Below are positions 44,493 to 54,138 of a DNA stretch of 64,000 nt, piece after piece (position 1 is the stretch's first letter; each line of letters begins with the position of its first letter). The notes under the pieces were generated by a model. That model was not told the DNA's origin. It searched no databases and was given only the letters and a program-made list of their open reading frames with translations. This stretch comes from Streptomyces canus (GTDB lineage: Bacteria > Actinomycetota > Actinomycetes > Streptomycetales > Streptomycetaceae), in NCBI RefSeq assembly GCF_030815415.1, contig NZ_JAUSWW010000001.1, positions 5,952,001 to 6,016,000 of the forward strand, in the 5' to 3' direction. Position numbers and translations under genes: made by a program.

Positions 44493-44552
44493 GTGGGGGC
44501 TTGTCGCGCCCACGCGGCGGTAGCCGCACATGGAACACAGCCCCGCGCCCCT
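44493..44552 (+). repeat. Dispersed palindromic intergenic repeat, copy 2
   Basis: GTGGGGGCTTGTCGCGCCCACGCGGCGGTAGCCGCACAT...CAGCCCCGCGCCCCT in outline. GGGGCT/AGCCCC can close the outer stem, with the GCGGC-GGTA-GCCGC hairpin inside. It lies 16 bases after the LAATG protein gene and may serve as its terminator. Confidence 0.82.
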
Positions 44553-44565
44553 AGGTCGGTTGCGC

Positions 44566-45378
44566 CTACGCGTGTTTCACCAGCCAACGTAGGACCAGCT
44601 CGTCCACCTGGCTCATGAGGGCGCCTCCATGGGAGGCGCCCTCCAGTGTGCGGACGGTCGCGTCCCTGTGACCCAACCGCCGTTCCGCTGCCGCCAGTTC
44701 CGTCGAATGGGCCGGTGGTACGAAGTCCCGCTTCGAGTGGATGAGCAGCATCGGGGCGTCGTTCGGGCCGGAGGCGTGGGTGCGGGCCGCCAGGTCGGTC
44801 CAGCGGGACCAGCACCGGGGGCCCGTGCGGTCGGGGTCGCAGCCGACCAGGCGCTGCCCCTCCTGGCGTAGGCGGCGCTGCTGGGCCGTGGCTCCGGGGC
44901 GGCCGCCGTCCACCCAGGCGCGGTAGGGGGAGGCGACCGGGGAGAGGGCCACCACGCCCCGGACCAGCGATCCGCCCGCGCCGTACGTCGCCGCGTCCAG
45001 GGCGAGCTGGCCGCCCGCGGAGGAGCCGAGCAGCAGGGGCCGGCCGGGGGAGTCGGCGGCGATCCAGCGCAGAGCCGCCCGGACGTCCTCGCGTTGCGCG
45101 GGCCAGCGGGCGTCGGTGTTCAGCCGGTAGTCGGTCTCGTAGACGCGGAAGCCCCGGGCCGCCAGCCACCGTGCCGTGCGGCTCCAGTCGGCGTCCTCGG
45201 CCCAGTACCCGCCGTGCAGGATCACCAGCGGCGGGGCGCCCCGGTCGCCGTAGACCGTGATCGTCTGCCGTTCGTGGCCGCCGTACGGGATGGTCTCCGG
45301 GGCCGCCTCGACGACCGCGCCGGACGACGACATGAGGAAGCCGAGGGCCGCGGCCACGGACAGGAACGTACGACGCAT
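44566..45378 (-). CDS. Secreted alpha/beta hydrolase (esterase/dienelactone-like)
   Basis: Protein of 270 aa with a signal peptide to about residue 26. The oxyanion loop is 'ILHGGYW', the nucleophile elbow 'LLGSSAGGQLA', the Asp lies near 'LIHSKRDFVPP' and the His in 'GASHGGALM'. The HGG...GxSAGG pattern fits the kynurenine formamidase/BD-FAE-like carboxylesterases. The substrate is not predictable. It is monocistronic and convergent with the surface-protein cluster. Confidence 0.86.
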   Translation of the reverse strand: MRRTFLSVAAALGFLMSSSGAVVEAAPETIPYGGHERQTITVYGDRGAPPLVILHGGYWAEDADWSRTARWLAARGFRVYETDYRLNTDARWPAQREDVRAALRWIAADSPGRPLLLGSSAGGQLALDAATYGAGGSLVRGVVALSPVASPYRAWVDGGRPGATAQQRRLRQEGQRLVGCDPDRTGPRCWSRWTDLAARTHASGPNDAPMLLIHSKRDFVPPAHSTELAAAERRLGHRDATVRTLEGASHGGALMSQVDELVLRWLVKHA

Positions 45379-45423
45379 GCTCCCGATGGTGTGGTGCGGT
45401 CCTCGAGCGCGGCCGGAAAACCC

Positions 45424-45461
45424 CGAAGGGCCACCGCACCGGGTGGTGAGGCGGCCCTTCG
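45424..45461 (-). terminator. Terminator of the POT transporter gene
   Basis: 9-bp stem CGAAGGGCC/GGCCCTTCG (45424-45432 and 45453-45461), 13 bases downstream of the stop on the minus strand. Confidence 0.8.
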
Positions 45462-45473
45462 TTCGAAGAAACG

Positions 45474-46970
45474 TCAGTGCACGGAGCCCATGAGCTCCTT
45501 GACGCGGCTGCGGTACATCCAGACCGCGACACCGGCGACCACGGCGAGCGTGGCCTCCAGGGCGACGATGCCCGTCTTGTTGAGGTCGACGCCGGCGATG
45601 GAGAGCAGACCGGTCGTGGCGTCACCGGCGGTGACGGCCAGGAACCAGACGCCCATCATCTGGGAGGCGTACTTGGCCGGGGCCATCTTCGTCGTCACCG
45701 ACAGGCCGACCGGCGACAGAAGCAGCTCGCCCACCGTCTGGACGAAGTAGATCGCCACCAGCCACGCCGCGGCCGCCTTGTGACCGCCCTCGGCGATCGA
45801 CAGCGGGGCGAGGAACAGGAAGAAGGACGCGCCGACCAGGACCAGGCCCGAGGCGAACTTCACGATCGTGCTCGGCTCCTTGCCGCGCCGGTTCAGCGCG
45901 AGCCAGAACCAGGCGAAGACCGGGGCCAGCGCCATGATCAGGACCGGGTTGACCGACTGGTACCAGGAGACCGGGAACTCCCAGCCGAAGATGGTGTTGT
46001 CGGCGGAGGAGTCGGCGAAGATCGACAGGGTCGAGCCGCCCTGGTCGTAGATCATCCAGAACACGGCCGCGGCGACGAAGAACCAGATGTACGCCGACAT
46101 CGAGCGCTGCTCGGTGCGGTCCAGGTCCTTGTCGCGCTTGATGCGGCCCAGCACCATCACCGGGATGATCAGGCCGAGCAGCGTCAGCGGGACCAGGATC
46201 CAGTTCAGCGTGTAGTGGCCGGAGAAGCCGACGATCGCGTAGAAGACCACGGCGACGGCGGCCCAGATCGCGGCCTTGCGGAGCGTGGAGGCCTTCTCCT
46301 CGGCGGACAGCGGCGTCGGTACGACGCTGGAGCGGTCCGCGAGGTGACGGGAGCCGATCAGGAACTGGCCGAGGCCCAGCGCCATGCCGAGCGCGGCGAG
46401 CGCGAAGCCCAGGTGCCAGTTGACGTTCTCCCCGATGGTGCCGATGACCAGCGGCGCGGCGAACGCGCCGAGGTTGATGCCCATGTAGAAGACGGTGAAG
46501 CCACCGTCGCGGCGCGGGTCGTCCTTGCCCTCGTAGAGGTGGCCGACCATCGTCGAGATGTTGGCCTTCAGCAGACCGGAGCCGATCGCCACGAGGCCGA
46601 GACCGGCGTAGAAGGTGCCGGAGTTCGGCAGGGCCAGGGTGAGGTGGCCGAGCATGATGACGCCACCGGCGACGGCGACGGTCTTGCGGGGACCCCAGAC
46701 GCGGTCGCCGAACCAGCCGCCGGGCAGCGCGAGCAGGTACACCAGCGACACGTACACGGAGTAGATCGCGGTCGCCGTCGCGGCGCTGAGGTGGAGGCCG
46801 CCCGGGGCGACGAGGTACAGCGGGAGGAGAGCCCTCATGCCGTAGTAGGAGAAACGCTCCCACATCTCGGTCATGAAGAGAGTGGCCAGTCCGCGGGGGT
46901 GGCCGAAGAAGGTCTGCTCGGTGCCGGGGGTGCCCGGTCGGGCCGAGTCCTTCGTCAGGCTGGACGCCAT
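45474..46970 (-). CDS. POT/PTR2-family di-/tripeptide transporter
   Basis: Proton-coupled oligopeptide symporter of 498 aa with 14 predicted helices. The PTR2 signature 'FMTEMWERFSYYGMRALLPLYL' carries the ExxER proton-coupling motif. 'FYMGINLGAFAAPLVIG' and 'SVNPVLIMALAPVFAWFW' are further family blocks. ATG 46970 has AAGGAA upstream; a longer start at 47036 lacks similarity. It imports short peptides, which fits the peptide-degrading dipeptidase a few kb away. Monocistronic. Confidence 0.94.
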   Translation of the reverse strand: MASSLTKDSARPGTPGTEQTFFGHPRGLATLFMTEMWERFSYYGMRALLPLYLVAPGGLHLSAATATAIYSVYVSLVYLLALPGGWFGDRVWGPRKTVAVAGGVIMLGHLTLALPNSGTFYAGLGLVAIGSGLLKANISTMVGHLYEGKDDPRRDGGFTVFYMGINLGAFAAPLVIGTIGENVNWHLGFALAALGMALGLGQFLIGSRHLADRSSVVPTPLSAEEKASTLRKAAIWAAVAVVFYAIVGFSGHYTLNWILVPLTLLGLIIPVMVLGRIKRDKDLDRTEQRSMSAYIWFFVAAAVFWMIYDQGGSTLSIFADSSADNTIFGWEFPVSWYQSVNPVLIMALAPVFAWFWLALNRRGKEPSTIVKFASGLVLVGASFFLFLAPLSIAEGGHKAAAAWLVAIYFVQTVGELLLSPVGLSVTTKMAPAKYASQMMGVWFLAVTAGDATTGLLSIAGVDLNKTGIVALEATLAVVAGVAVWMYRSRVKELMGSVH

Positions 46971-47295
46971 GGTCGTTCCTTGCTGGTGGGGACGCGCAAC
47001 GTGTTTCCAGGCCGACGGTGGCCGGCCCGCACACAAAAGAGACCCTCAGCCGAACTGCTCTGCCAAAGGTCCCCGTGCTGCAAAAGGCGTCTTTCACCAT
47101 ACGGCAGGACAGTGCCGGAAATGAAAGGACTTGAGAGATGGATCACAGGTGTCAGGGAACCGTACACACCTTTTCCAAGGCTCTTACCGGGTTCTCACCG
47201 TCAAGACATAGGTTCGTACCAGAACGCCCCATGGTAAGAATCACGGGCTTGCGATCACACCCCAGCTTCTGTCAAGGGCGGTCTACCATCAGCTC
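46971..47295. other. Intergenic spacer between POT transporter and two-component genes
   Basis: About 325 bases, AT-richer than average, which must hold divergent promoters. TACCAT at 47284-47289 ends seven bases before the response-regulator ATG, suggesting a leaderless message, but no good -35 is seen. No gene or strong hairpin found. Confidence 0.45.
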
Positions 47296-47973
47296 ATGAC
47301 CCGTGTACTGCTCGCCGAGGACGATGCGTCCATCTCGGAGCCGCTGGCCCGCGCACTGCGACGGGAGGGGTACGAGGTCGAGGTGCGCGAGGACGGCCCC
47401 ACCGCCCTCGACGCCGGCATCCAGGGCGGCATCGATCTGGTCGTGCTGGACCTCGGACTCCCCGGCATGGACGGCCTCGAGGTGGCACGCCGACTGCGTG
47501 CCGAAGGCCTCACCGTGCCCATCCTCATCCTGACCGCGCGTGCGGACGAGGTGGACACCGTCGTGGGGCTCGACGCCGGCGCCGACGACTACGTCACCAA
47601 GCCGTTCCGGCTCGCCGAACTGCTCGCCCGTGTCCGGGCCCTGCTCCGGCGCGGTGCGGCGGAGCCGGCGCAGCCGCCGGCGACGCACGGGGTGCGGATC
47701 GACGTGGAGTCCCACCGTGCGTGGATGGGCGAGGAGGAGCTTCAGCTGACGGCCAAGGAGTTCGACCTGCTGCGGGTCCTGGTGCGGGATGCCGGGCGGG
47801 TCGTCACGCGTGACCAGCTCATGCGCGAGGTCTGGGACACGACGTGGTGGTCGTCCACCAAGACGCTCGACATGCACATCTCGTGGCTGCGGAAGAAGTT
47901 GGGCGACGATGCGGCCAACCCCCGTTACATCGCCACCGTGCGTGGAGTGGGCTTCCGGTTCGAGAAGAGCTGA
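47296..47973 (+). CDS. OmpR-family response regulator
   Basis: Protein of 225 aa: receiver domain (about 1-115) with the acidic pair 'LAEDD', phospho-acceptor Asp in 'LVVLDLGLPGMDG' and the switch Lys in 'DYVTKPF', then a winged-helix DNA-binding domain (about 128-225; 'LTAKEFDLLRVLVRDAGRVVTRDQL' and 'IATVRGVGFRFE'). It pairs with the sensor kinase 143 bases downstream. No ribosome-binding site before the ATG. The target is unknown. Confidence 0.95.
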   Translation: MTRVLLAEDDASISEPLARALRREGYEVEVREDGPTALDAGIQGGIDLVVLDLGLPGMDGLEVARRLRAEGLTVPILILTARADEVDTVVGLDAGADDYVTKPFRLAELLARVRALLRRGAAEPAQPPATHGVRIDVESHRAWMGEEELQLTAKEFDLLRVLVRDAGRVVTRDQLMREVWDTTWWSSTKTLDMHISWLRKKLGDDAANPRYIATVRGVGFRFEKS

Positions 47974-47996
47974 GCTTCGTCGGCGGCCGCGGGCCC

Positions 47997-48055
47997 GTGG
48001 GGGCTGGTCGCGCCCACGCGGCGGTAGCCGCACATCGGGACAGCCCCGCGCCCCT
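47997..48055 (+). repeat. Dispersed palindromic intergenic repeat, copy 3
   Basis: Almost identical to copy 2 (GGGGCTGGTCGCGCCCACGCGGCGG...). It lies inside the two-component operon, between regulator and kinase, and may act as a partial terminator or an mRNA-stabilising fold. Confidence 0.85.
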
Positions 48056-48115
48056 AGGGGGTTGACCGTGCCGTCGGCACAAAGCTCAACGTAAGTCACC
48101 TGCCCGGAGGGCCCC

Positions 48116-49387
48116 GTGCGTCGCCGTCTTATTCAGTCCACCCTCGCTGTCGTGCTGGTCGTCATCGCTGTCTTCGGTGTGAGTCTCGTCATCGTCGAGA
48201 CGCGGACCATCAGCAACAGTGCCCAGGAGCGGGTCGACTCCGAGGCCGTGCGGCTGGCCAGCATCGTGGACAGCCGGCTGCTCGGGGAGCAGACCGTCGA
48301 CGCGCGGGTGCTGAAGGAGCAGGTCGCCGGGGACCGGTACGCCGTGATCCGGATCCCGGGAGAGCCCGTCATCGAGGTCGGCACCGAGGCGACCGGGGAC
48401 GTCATCAGCGCCACGGAGACGGGCGAGGAGGGCGAGACGGTCACCGTCCAGGAGCCGCGCTCGTCGGTGACCCGGGAGGTCGGCCGGACCCTGCTGATCA
48501 TCGGGGCGGTGGCGCTGCTCGCGGTGATCGCGGCCGTGCTGCTCGCCGTACGGCAGGCCAACAAGCTGGCGTCGCCGCTGACCGACCTCGCCGAGACCGC
48601 GGAACGGCTCGGTTCCGGCGACCCGCGCCCCCGGCACAAGCGCTACGGCGTCCACGAGCTCGACCGGGTCGCCGACGTCCTGGACTCCTCCGCCGAGCGC
48701 ATCGCCCGCATGCTCACCGCCGAGCGGCGGCTGGCGGCGGACGCCTCCCACCAGCTGCGCACGCCGCTCACCGCCCTGTCCATGCGGCTTGAGGAGATCA
48801 CCCTCACCGAGGACCTGGACACGGTGAAGGAAGAGGCCACCATCGCGCTCACGCAGGTGGAACGCCTGACGGACGTGGTGGAGCGGCTGCTCACCAACTC
48901 CCGCGACCCCCGTACCGGCTCCGCCGTCTCCTTCGAGCTCGACGAGGTCATCCAGCAGCAGCTCGCCGAGTGGCGCCCCGCCTACCGCAGCGCGGGCCGC
49001 GCCATCGTGAGCTCCGGCAAGCGGCATCTGCGCGCGGTCGCTACACCGGGCGCGGTGGCGCAGGTGCTGGCGGCACTGATCGAGAACTCGCTCATGCACG
49101 GTGGCGGCACGGTGGCGCTGCGTACCCGGGTGACCGGCAACCAGGCGGTCATCGAGGTCACGGACGAGGGGCCGGGGGTGCCTGCGGACCTGGGCGCGCG
49201 GATCTTCGAGCGGGCGATCAGCGGGCGGAACTCGACGGGTATCGGCCTCGCCGTGGCCCGGGACCTCGCGGAGGCCGACGGAGGGCGTCTGGAGATGCTC
49301 CAGGCGCAGCCGGCGGTGTTCGGGCTGTTCCTGTCGCGTACGCCGGTGCAGAAGCCGGTACCGGAAGCGGAGCCGACCGTACGGTGA
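48116..49387 (+). CDS. HAMP-containing sensor histidine kinase
   Basis: Protein of 423 aa: a transmembrane helix (about 10-30), a short extracytoplasmic sensor (about 31-125), a second helix (about 128-150), HAMP (about 150-205), HisKA with phospho-acceptor 'ADASHQLRTPLTAL' and HATPase_c ('LIENSLMHGGG', 'DEGPGVPAD', 'GRNSTGIGLAVARDLAE'). Start GTG 48116 has GGAGG upstream, so it is translated independently of the regulator. The signal is unknown. Confidence 0.95.
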   Translation: MRRRLIQSTLAVVLVVIAVFGVSLVIVETRTISNSAQERVDSEAVRLASIVDSRLLGEQTVDARVLKEQVAGDRYAVIRIPGEPVIEVGTEATGDVISATETGEEGETVTVQEPRSSVTREVGRTLLIIGAVALLAVIAAVLLAVRQANKLASPLTDLAETAERLGSGDPRPRHKRYGVHELDRVADVLDSSAERIARMLTAERRLAADASHQLRTPLTALSMRLEEITLTEDLDTVKEEATIALTQVERLTDVVERLLTNSRDPRTGSAVSFELDEVIQQQLAEWRPAYRSAGRAIVSSGKRHLRAVATPGAVAQVLAALIENSLMHGGGTVALRTRVTGNQAVIEVTDEGPGVPADLGARIFERAISGRNSTGIGLAVARDLAEADGGRLEMLQAQPAVFGLFLSRTPVQKPVPEAEPTVR

Positions 49388-49396
49388 CCGGGCGGC

Positions 49397-49954
49397 TCAG
49401 CCGACCCGCTGCCTGCTCCGCTGCTTCGGCCGCCGGGTCTGCACCGCTTCCGCCTCGGCCAGGAACGATTCCGCGCTGGCGACCACCTCGGGTCCCGGCA
49501 GGGTCTTGAACACCCACGACCGGTAGGACCAGAAACGGAACAGGGTGGCGACGCCGATGCCGACGAACTTGAAGATGTTGCTCTGCAGCGGGCTGTCCCA
49601 GCCGAACCCGTACGTCGCCGCGTAGAGCACGCCGTTCTCGATCACCAGACCGACCGCGCTGAACAGCAGGAAGAGGGTCAGCTCCTTGGTGCGGCCGCTC
49701 TTGTCGCGCTCCCGGTAGGTGAAATACCGGAAGCCGATGTAGTTCGAGATGATCGCGACGACCGTGGCGACCACACTGGCGCGCACCACCGGGAGGTCGG
49801 TCGTGTGCCGCACCAGGTTGAAGACGAGAAGGTTGACGAGCAGACCCGCTCCGCCCACGGCGCCGAACTTGGCGGCCTCGCGCACGAGCCGGTCGACGCG
49901 TTGTCGTACCGCGCTCGGAGGCGCCGCATGAAGCGCCGAGGAACCACGTCCCAT
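49397..49954 (-). CDS. GtrA-family membrane protein
   Basis: Small protein of 185 aa with four transmembrane helices (about 28-150) and the GtrA blocks 'KFGAVGGAGLLVNLLVFNLV', 'NYIGFRYFTYR' and 'LFRFWSYRSWVF'. GtrA proteins are thought to flip lipid-linked sugars for cell-surface polysaccharide modification. Basic C-terminal tail. It is convergent with the kinase; the stops are nine bases apart. Confidence 0.9.
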   Translation of the reverse strand: MGRGSSALHAAPPSAVRQRVDRLVREAAKFGAVGGAGLLVNLLVFNLVRHTTDLPVVRASVVATVVAIISNYIGFRYFTYRERDKSGRTKELTLFLLFSAVGLVIENGVLYAATYGFGWDSPLQSNIFKFVGIGVATLFRFWSYRSWVFKTLPGPEVVASAESFLAEAEAVQTRRPKQRSRQRVG

Positions 49955-50149
49955 GGTCGTGCCTGCCCCGTCCGTCCGGTTTCGTCAACCAAGCCATGCT
50001 AACCACCCCCCTGTGCAAACGCTTGTGGACGAGCTCACAGATTGGGAACAGGACGTGAAGACGGGTGCGGCTTTCGGGCCAGATCGGCGGAAATGGCGTG
50101 CACAAGAGACGGAATCCGGCCGCCCCGATATGGCCGATACCCTAGGAGC

Positions 50150-51289
50150 GTGACGTTCCCGGTAGTCGGCATGGTCGGCGGAGGCCAGCTCGCTCGTATG
50201 ACACACGAGGCAGGCATCCCGCTCGGCATCAGGTTCAAGCTCCTCAGTGACACCCCGCAGGATTCCGCGGCGCAGGTCGTAGGTGATGTCGTCATCGGCG
50301 ACTATCGCGACCTCGACACGCTGCGTGACTTCGCGCGGGGCTGCGATGTGATCACCTTCGATCACGAACACGTACCCACCGAGCACCTCCGGGCGCTGGA
50401 GGCGGACGGCATCCCCGTGCGTCCCGGGCCCGACGCGCTCGTGCACGCCCAGGACAAGGGCGTCATGCGAGCGAGGCTCGACGCGATCGGGGTGCCGTGT
50501 CCACGGCACCGGATCGTGAGCGACCCGGCGGACGTGGCCGCCTTCGCGGCGGAGGGGGACGGCTTCCCGGTCGTCCTCAAGACCGTCCGCGGCGGCTACG
50601 ACGGCAAGGGTGTGTGGGTCGTCGACAGCGTCGAGGAGGCCGCCGACCCCTTCCGGGCCGGTGTCCCGGTCCTCGCGGAGGAGAAGGTCGACTTCGCCCG
50701 TGAGCTCGCCGCCAACGTCGTACGGTCGCCGCACGGCCAGGCCGTCGCCTACCCGGTGGTGGAATCCCAGCAGGTCAACGGCGTGTGCGACACCGTGATC
50801 GCCCCGGCGCCCGACCTGGACCCGGCCCTCGCGCTCAAGGCCGAGGAGATGGCGCTGAGCATCGCCAAGGAACTGGACGTCGTCGGCCACCTCGCCGTCG
50901 AGCTGTTCCAGACCCGCGACGGCCGCATCCTGGTCAACGAGCTCGCGATGCGCCCGCACAACTCCGGCCACTGGACCCAGGACGGCGCGATCACCTCCCA
51001 GTTCGCCAACCACGTCCGGGCCGTCCTCGACCTGCCCCTCGGCGACCCGCGCCCCCGCGCGAAGTGGACGGTCATGGCGAACGTCCTCGGCGGCGACTAC
51101 CCGGACATGTACTCCGCGTACCTGCACTGCATGGCCCGCGACCCCCAGCTGAAGATCCACATGTACGGCAAGGACGTGAAGCCCGGACGCAAGGTCGGCC
51201 ACGTCAACACCTACGGCGACGACCTCGACGACGTGCTGGAGCGCGCCCGTCACGCAGCCGGCTACCTGAGAGGCACGATCACCGAATGA
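50150..51289 (+). CDS. purK: N5-carboxyaminoimidazole ribonucleotide synthase
   Basis: ATP-grasp enzyme of 379 aa in purine biosynthesis that carboxylates AIR to N5-CAIR with ATP and bicarbonate. It shows '[21 protein letters not shown]', the ATP-grasp loop '[17 protein letters not shown]' and '[18 protein letters not shown]', specific to PurK. Start GTG 50150: the -10-like TACCCT (50138-50143) ends seven bases upstream, so this is probably a leaderless message. It overlaps purE by ATGA. Confidence 0.96.
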   Translation: MTFPVVGMVGGGQLARMTHEAGIPLGIRFKLLSDTPQDSAAQVVGDVVIGDYRDLDTLRDFARGCDVITFDHEHVPTEHLRALEADGIPVRPGPDALVHAQDKGVMRARLDAIGVPCPRHRIVSDPADVAAFAAEGDGFPVVLKTVRGGYDGKGVWVVDSVEEAADPFRAGVPVLAEEKVDFARELAANVVRSPHGQAVAYPVVESQQVNGVCDTVIAPAPDLDPALALKAEEMALSIAKELDVVGHLAVELFQTRDGRILVNELAMRPHNSGHWTQDGAITSQFANHVRAVLDLPLGDPRPRAKWTVMANVLGGDYPDMYSAYLHCMARDPQLKIHMYGKDVKPGRKVGHVNTYGDDLDDVLERARHAAGYLRGTITE

Positions 51290-51810
51290 GCCCAGTTGTA
51301 GGCATCGTCATGGGGTCGGACTCCGACTGGCCCGTCATGGAGGCCGCCGCCCAGGCGCTCGACGAGTTCGAGATCGAGTACGAGGTCGACGTCGTCTCCG
51401 CCCACCGCATGCCGCGCGAGATGATCGCGTACGGCGAGGAGGCGGCCGGACGGGGCATCAAGGTGATCATCGCGGGCGCCGGCGGCGCGGCCCACCTGCC
51501 GGGCATGCTCGCCTCCGTCACCCCGCTGCCGGTCATCGGCGTGCCGGTCCCGCTGAAGTACCTGGACGGCATGGACTCGCTGCTGTCGATCGTGCAGATG
51601 CCGGCCGGTGTGCCCGTCGCGACCGTCTCCGTGGCCGGCGCCCGCAACGCGGGCCTGCTGGCGGCCCGGATCCTCGCCGCCCACGACCAGGAGCTCCTCG
51701 GCCGGATGAAGGAGTTCCAGCAGGAGCTGGGCGAACAGGCCGCCGAGAAGGGCAAGCGGCTGCGCGCCAAGGTCGAGGGGCCGGGCAACGGCTTCGGTTT
51801 CGGGAAGTGA
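51286..51810 (+). CDS. purE: N5-CAIR mutase
   Basis: Class I PurE of 174 aa that converts N5-CAIR to CAIR. It shows '[13 protein letters not shown]', the catalytic His in 'VSAHRMP', and '[12 protein letters not shown]' typical of the mutase. Translationally coupled to purK upstream and to the dipeptidase downstream by GTGA overlap. Confidence 0.97.
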   Translation: MSPVVGIVMGSDSDWPVMEAAAQALDEFEIEYEVDVVSAHRMPREMIAYGEEAAGRGIKVIIAGAGGAAHLPGMLASVTPLPVIGVPVPLKYLDGMDSLLSIVQMPAGVPVATVSVAGARNAGLLAARILAAHDQELLGRMKEFQQELGEQAAEKGKRLRAKVEGPGNGFGFGK

Positions 51811-52994
51811 CGGCTGTGAGCTCCGTGGAGACCGCCCGGGCACTGCTGCGGGAGTTCCCCGTCGTCGACGGCCACAACGACCTGCCCTGGGCGCTGCGCG
51901 AACAGGTCCGCTACGACCTCGACGCCCGGGACATCGCCACCGACCAGAGCGCCCATCTGCACACCGACCTCGCCCGGCTGCGGGCCGGTGGCGTGGGCGC
52001 GCAGTACTGGTCGGTGTACGTCCGCTCGGACCTGCCGGACGCGGTGCCGGCGACGCTGGAACAGATCGACTGCGTACGGCAGTTGATCGACCGGCACCCG
52101 GCCGACCTGCGGGCCGCGCTGAGCGCGGCGGACATGGAGGCGGCGCGGGCGGAGGGCCGTATCGCGTCGCTGATGGGGGCCGAGGGCGGCCACTCCATCG
52201 CCAACTCCCTTGCCACGCTACGCGCGGTGTACGCGCTCGGGGTCCGCTACATGACCCTCACCCACAACGACAACAACGACTGGGCGGACTCGGCGACCGA
52301 CGTGCCGCGCGTCGGTGGGCTGTCGGCCTTCGGCCGTGCGGTGGTGCGGGAGATGAACCGCGAGGGCATGCTCGTCGATCTGTCGCATGTGGCGGCCACG
52401 ACGATGAGGGACGCGCTGGACTCCACACTCGCGCCGGTGATCTTCTCCCACTCGTCGTCGCGGGCGGTGTGCGACCACCCGCGCAACATCCCGGACGACG
52501 TCCTGGAGCGCCTCCCCGCCAACGGCGGCATGGCGATGGTGACCTTCGTGCCGAAGTTCGTGCTCCAGGCCGCGGTGGACTGGACGGCCGCGGCGGACGA
52601 GAACATGCGCGCCCACGGCTTCCACCATCTGGCGACCACTCCGGACGCGATGAAGGTCCACCGCGCCTTCGAGGAGCAGCGCCCGCGCCCCGTCGCCACG
52701 GTCTCCACGGTCGCCGACCACCTGGACCACATGCGCGAGGTGGCGGGCATCGACCATCTCGGCATCGGCGGCGACTACGACGGCACGGCCTTCACCCCCG
52801 ACGGCCTGGACGACGTCTCCGGCTATCCGAACCTGATCGCGGAGCTCCTGGACCGCGGCTGGTCCAGGTCCGACCTGGCCAAGCTCACCTGGCAGAACGC
52901 GGTCCGGGTGCTCGGCGCCGCCGAGGACGTGGCCCGGGACCTTCAGGCGACGCGCTCGCCGTCGAACGCGACGATCGAGTCGCTGGACGGCTGA
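51807..52994 (+). CDS. Membrane dipeptidase (M19 family)
   Basis: Zn-dependent dipeptidase of 395 aa. The metal ligands are all there: His23/Asp25 in 'DGHNDLPW', Glu in 'MGAEGGHS', His in 'LVDLSHVA' and 'IFSHSSSR', and Asp in 'GIGGDYDGT'. No signal peptide is seen, so a cytoplasmic enzyme is likely. It cleaves dipeptides, probably broad in specificity. GTG start overlaps the purE stop (GTGA), so it is the third gene of the purK operon. Its 3' end overlaps the convergent OYE gene by 52 bases. Confidence 0.93.
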   Translation: MTAVSSVETARALLREFPVVDGHNDLPWALREQVRYDLDARDIATDQSAHLHTDLARLRAGGVGAQYWSVYVRSDLPDAVPATLEQIDCVRQLIDRHPADLRAALSAADMEAARAEGRIASLMGAEGGHSIANSLATLRAVYALGVRYMTLTHNDNNDWADSATDVPRVGGLSAFGRAVVREMNREGMLVDLSHVAATTMRDALDSTLAPVIFSHSSSRAVCDHPRNIPDDVLERLPANGGMAMVTFVPKFVLQAAVDWTAAADENMRAHGFHHLATTPDAMKVHRAFEEQRPRPVATVSTVADHLDHMREVAGIDHLGIGGDYDGTAFTPDGLDDVSGYPNLIAELLDRGWSRSDLAKLTWQNAVRVLGAAEDVARDLQATRSPSNATIESLDG

Positions 52995-54082
52995 GCGGGC
53001 TCTTCGGTGAGTTCGTCGAGGGCGGGGTAGTCGGTGTATCCGGCCGCCCCGCCCACGTACATCAGGTAGCGGTCCCGAACGGGGTTGAGGGGCGCGCCCG
53101 TTCGCAGCCGCGCCACCAGGTCGGGGTTGGCGAGGAACGGACGTCCGAGGGCGACGAGATCGGCTCCGGCGGCGAGGGCGCGCTCGGCGGCGTGACGTAC
53201 TTCGCCGGCCGAGAAGTCCTTCAGCACCGGGTTCGCGATCAGGGTGCCCGGCCACTGCGCGCGGATCCGCTGGAACAGGGTCGAGTCCGGGTCGGCGTAC
53301 ACGATGTGCAGATAGGCGAGTCCGAGAGCGCCGAGTTTCTCGACGAGCGGCGGATAGATCTCCTCCGCGTCGCCCTCGTCGATGCCGTTCACGGTGACGC
53401 CGGGGGAGATGCGTACGCCCACCCGCTCGGGGCCGATCGCGGCGGCGACGGCCTCGACGACCTCCGCCGTGAAGCGGGTCCGCTCGGTGCCGTAGGCGTC
53501 CGTGCGCCGGTTGGTGTTGGCGGACAGGAACTGGTGCAGGAGATGGCCGTTGGCGGAGTGCACCTCGACGCCCTCGAATCCGGCCTCGATCGCGTTGCGC
53601 GCGGCCGTGGCGAAGTCGGCGGCGGTGGAGCGGATGTCGTCGGTGGTCATCTCCCGCGGTGTCACGGCCTGTTGGTGGCCCTCGGGCGTGAAGATCGTCT
53701 CCGGGAGCGGGACGGGAGAGGGTGCGACCGGGGTGTGCCCGCTGGTGGCCGGGTGGCCCACCCGGCCGCCGTGCTGGAGCTGGAGGAACATCTGGCCGCC
53801 CGCCTTCCGTACGGCGTCCGTGACCTGCCGCCACCCCGTCACGTGCCGCGGGGCGTGGATCGCCGTGATGTTCGGGTACGTCTGCCCGACCGCGTTCGGC
53901 GTCGCGGCCTCGGCGATGATCAGGCCGGCGGAGGCGCGCTGGGCGTAGTAGGTGACCATGAGGGGGGAGGGTGTGCCGTCGTCCTCGGCCCTGTTGCGGG
54001 TCATCGGGGCCATCACCAGACGGTTGGGGAGGGCCAGGGAGCCGAGGCGGGACGGTGCGAGGAAGTCCGTTGTCTGCGTCAT
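52943..54082 (-). CDS. Old Yellow Enzyme-family alkene reductase
   Basis: FMN ene-reductase of 379 aa. It shows '[17 protein letters not shown]', the substrate His/Asn pair in '[16 protein letters not shown]', a '[12 protein letters not shown]' block, and the FMN phosphate loop '[18 protein letters not shown]'. It reduces activated C=C bonds (enones, maleimides, nitroalkenes), usually a detoxification role. It is divergent from a MerR regulator with a dyad between them, so inducible control is likely. The C-terminus overlaps the dipeptidase gene. Confidence 0.94.
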   Translation of the reverse strand: MTQTTDFLAPSRLGSLALPNRLVMAPMTRNRAEDDGTPSPLMVTYYAQRASAGLIIAEAATPNAVGQTYPNITAIHAPRHVTGWRQVTDAVRKAGGQMFLQLQHGGRVGHPATSGHTPVAPSPVPLPETIFTPEGHQQAVTPREMTTDDIRSTAADFATAARNAIEAGFEGVEVHSANGHLLHQFLSANTNRRTDAYGTERTRFTAEVVEAVAAAIGPERVGVRISPGVTVNGIDEGDAEEIYPPLVEKLGALGLAYLHIVYADPDSTLFQRIRAQWPGTLIANPVLKDFSAGEVRHAAERALAAGADLVALGRPFLANPDLVARLRTGAPLNPVRDRYLMYVGGAAGYTDYPALDELTEEPAQPSSDSIVAFDGERVA

Positions 54083-54097
54083 GACCGTACGGTAGAA

Positions 54098-54121
54098 CTT
54101 GACACTGATGTCAGATTCAAG
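54098..54121. promoter_or_regulatory. MerR-type operator between OYE gene and merR-family gene
   Basis: Nested dyads CTTGA...TCAAG (54098-54102 and 54117-54121) and TGACA-CTGA-TGTCA (54100-54113). The position between divergent promoters is typical for MerR proteins. Confidence 0.65.
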
Positions 54122-54138
54122 CCCGGGGGTGGCTGCGC

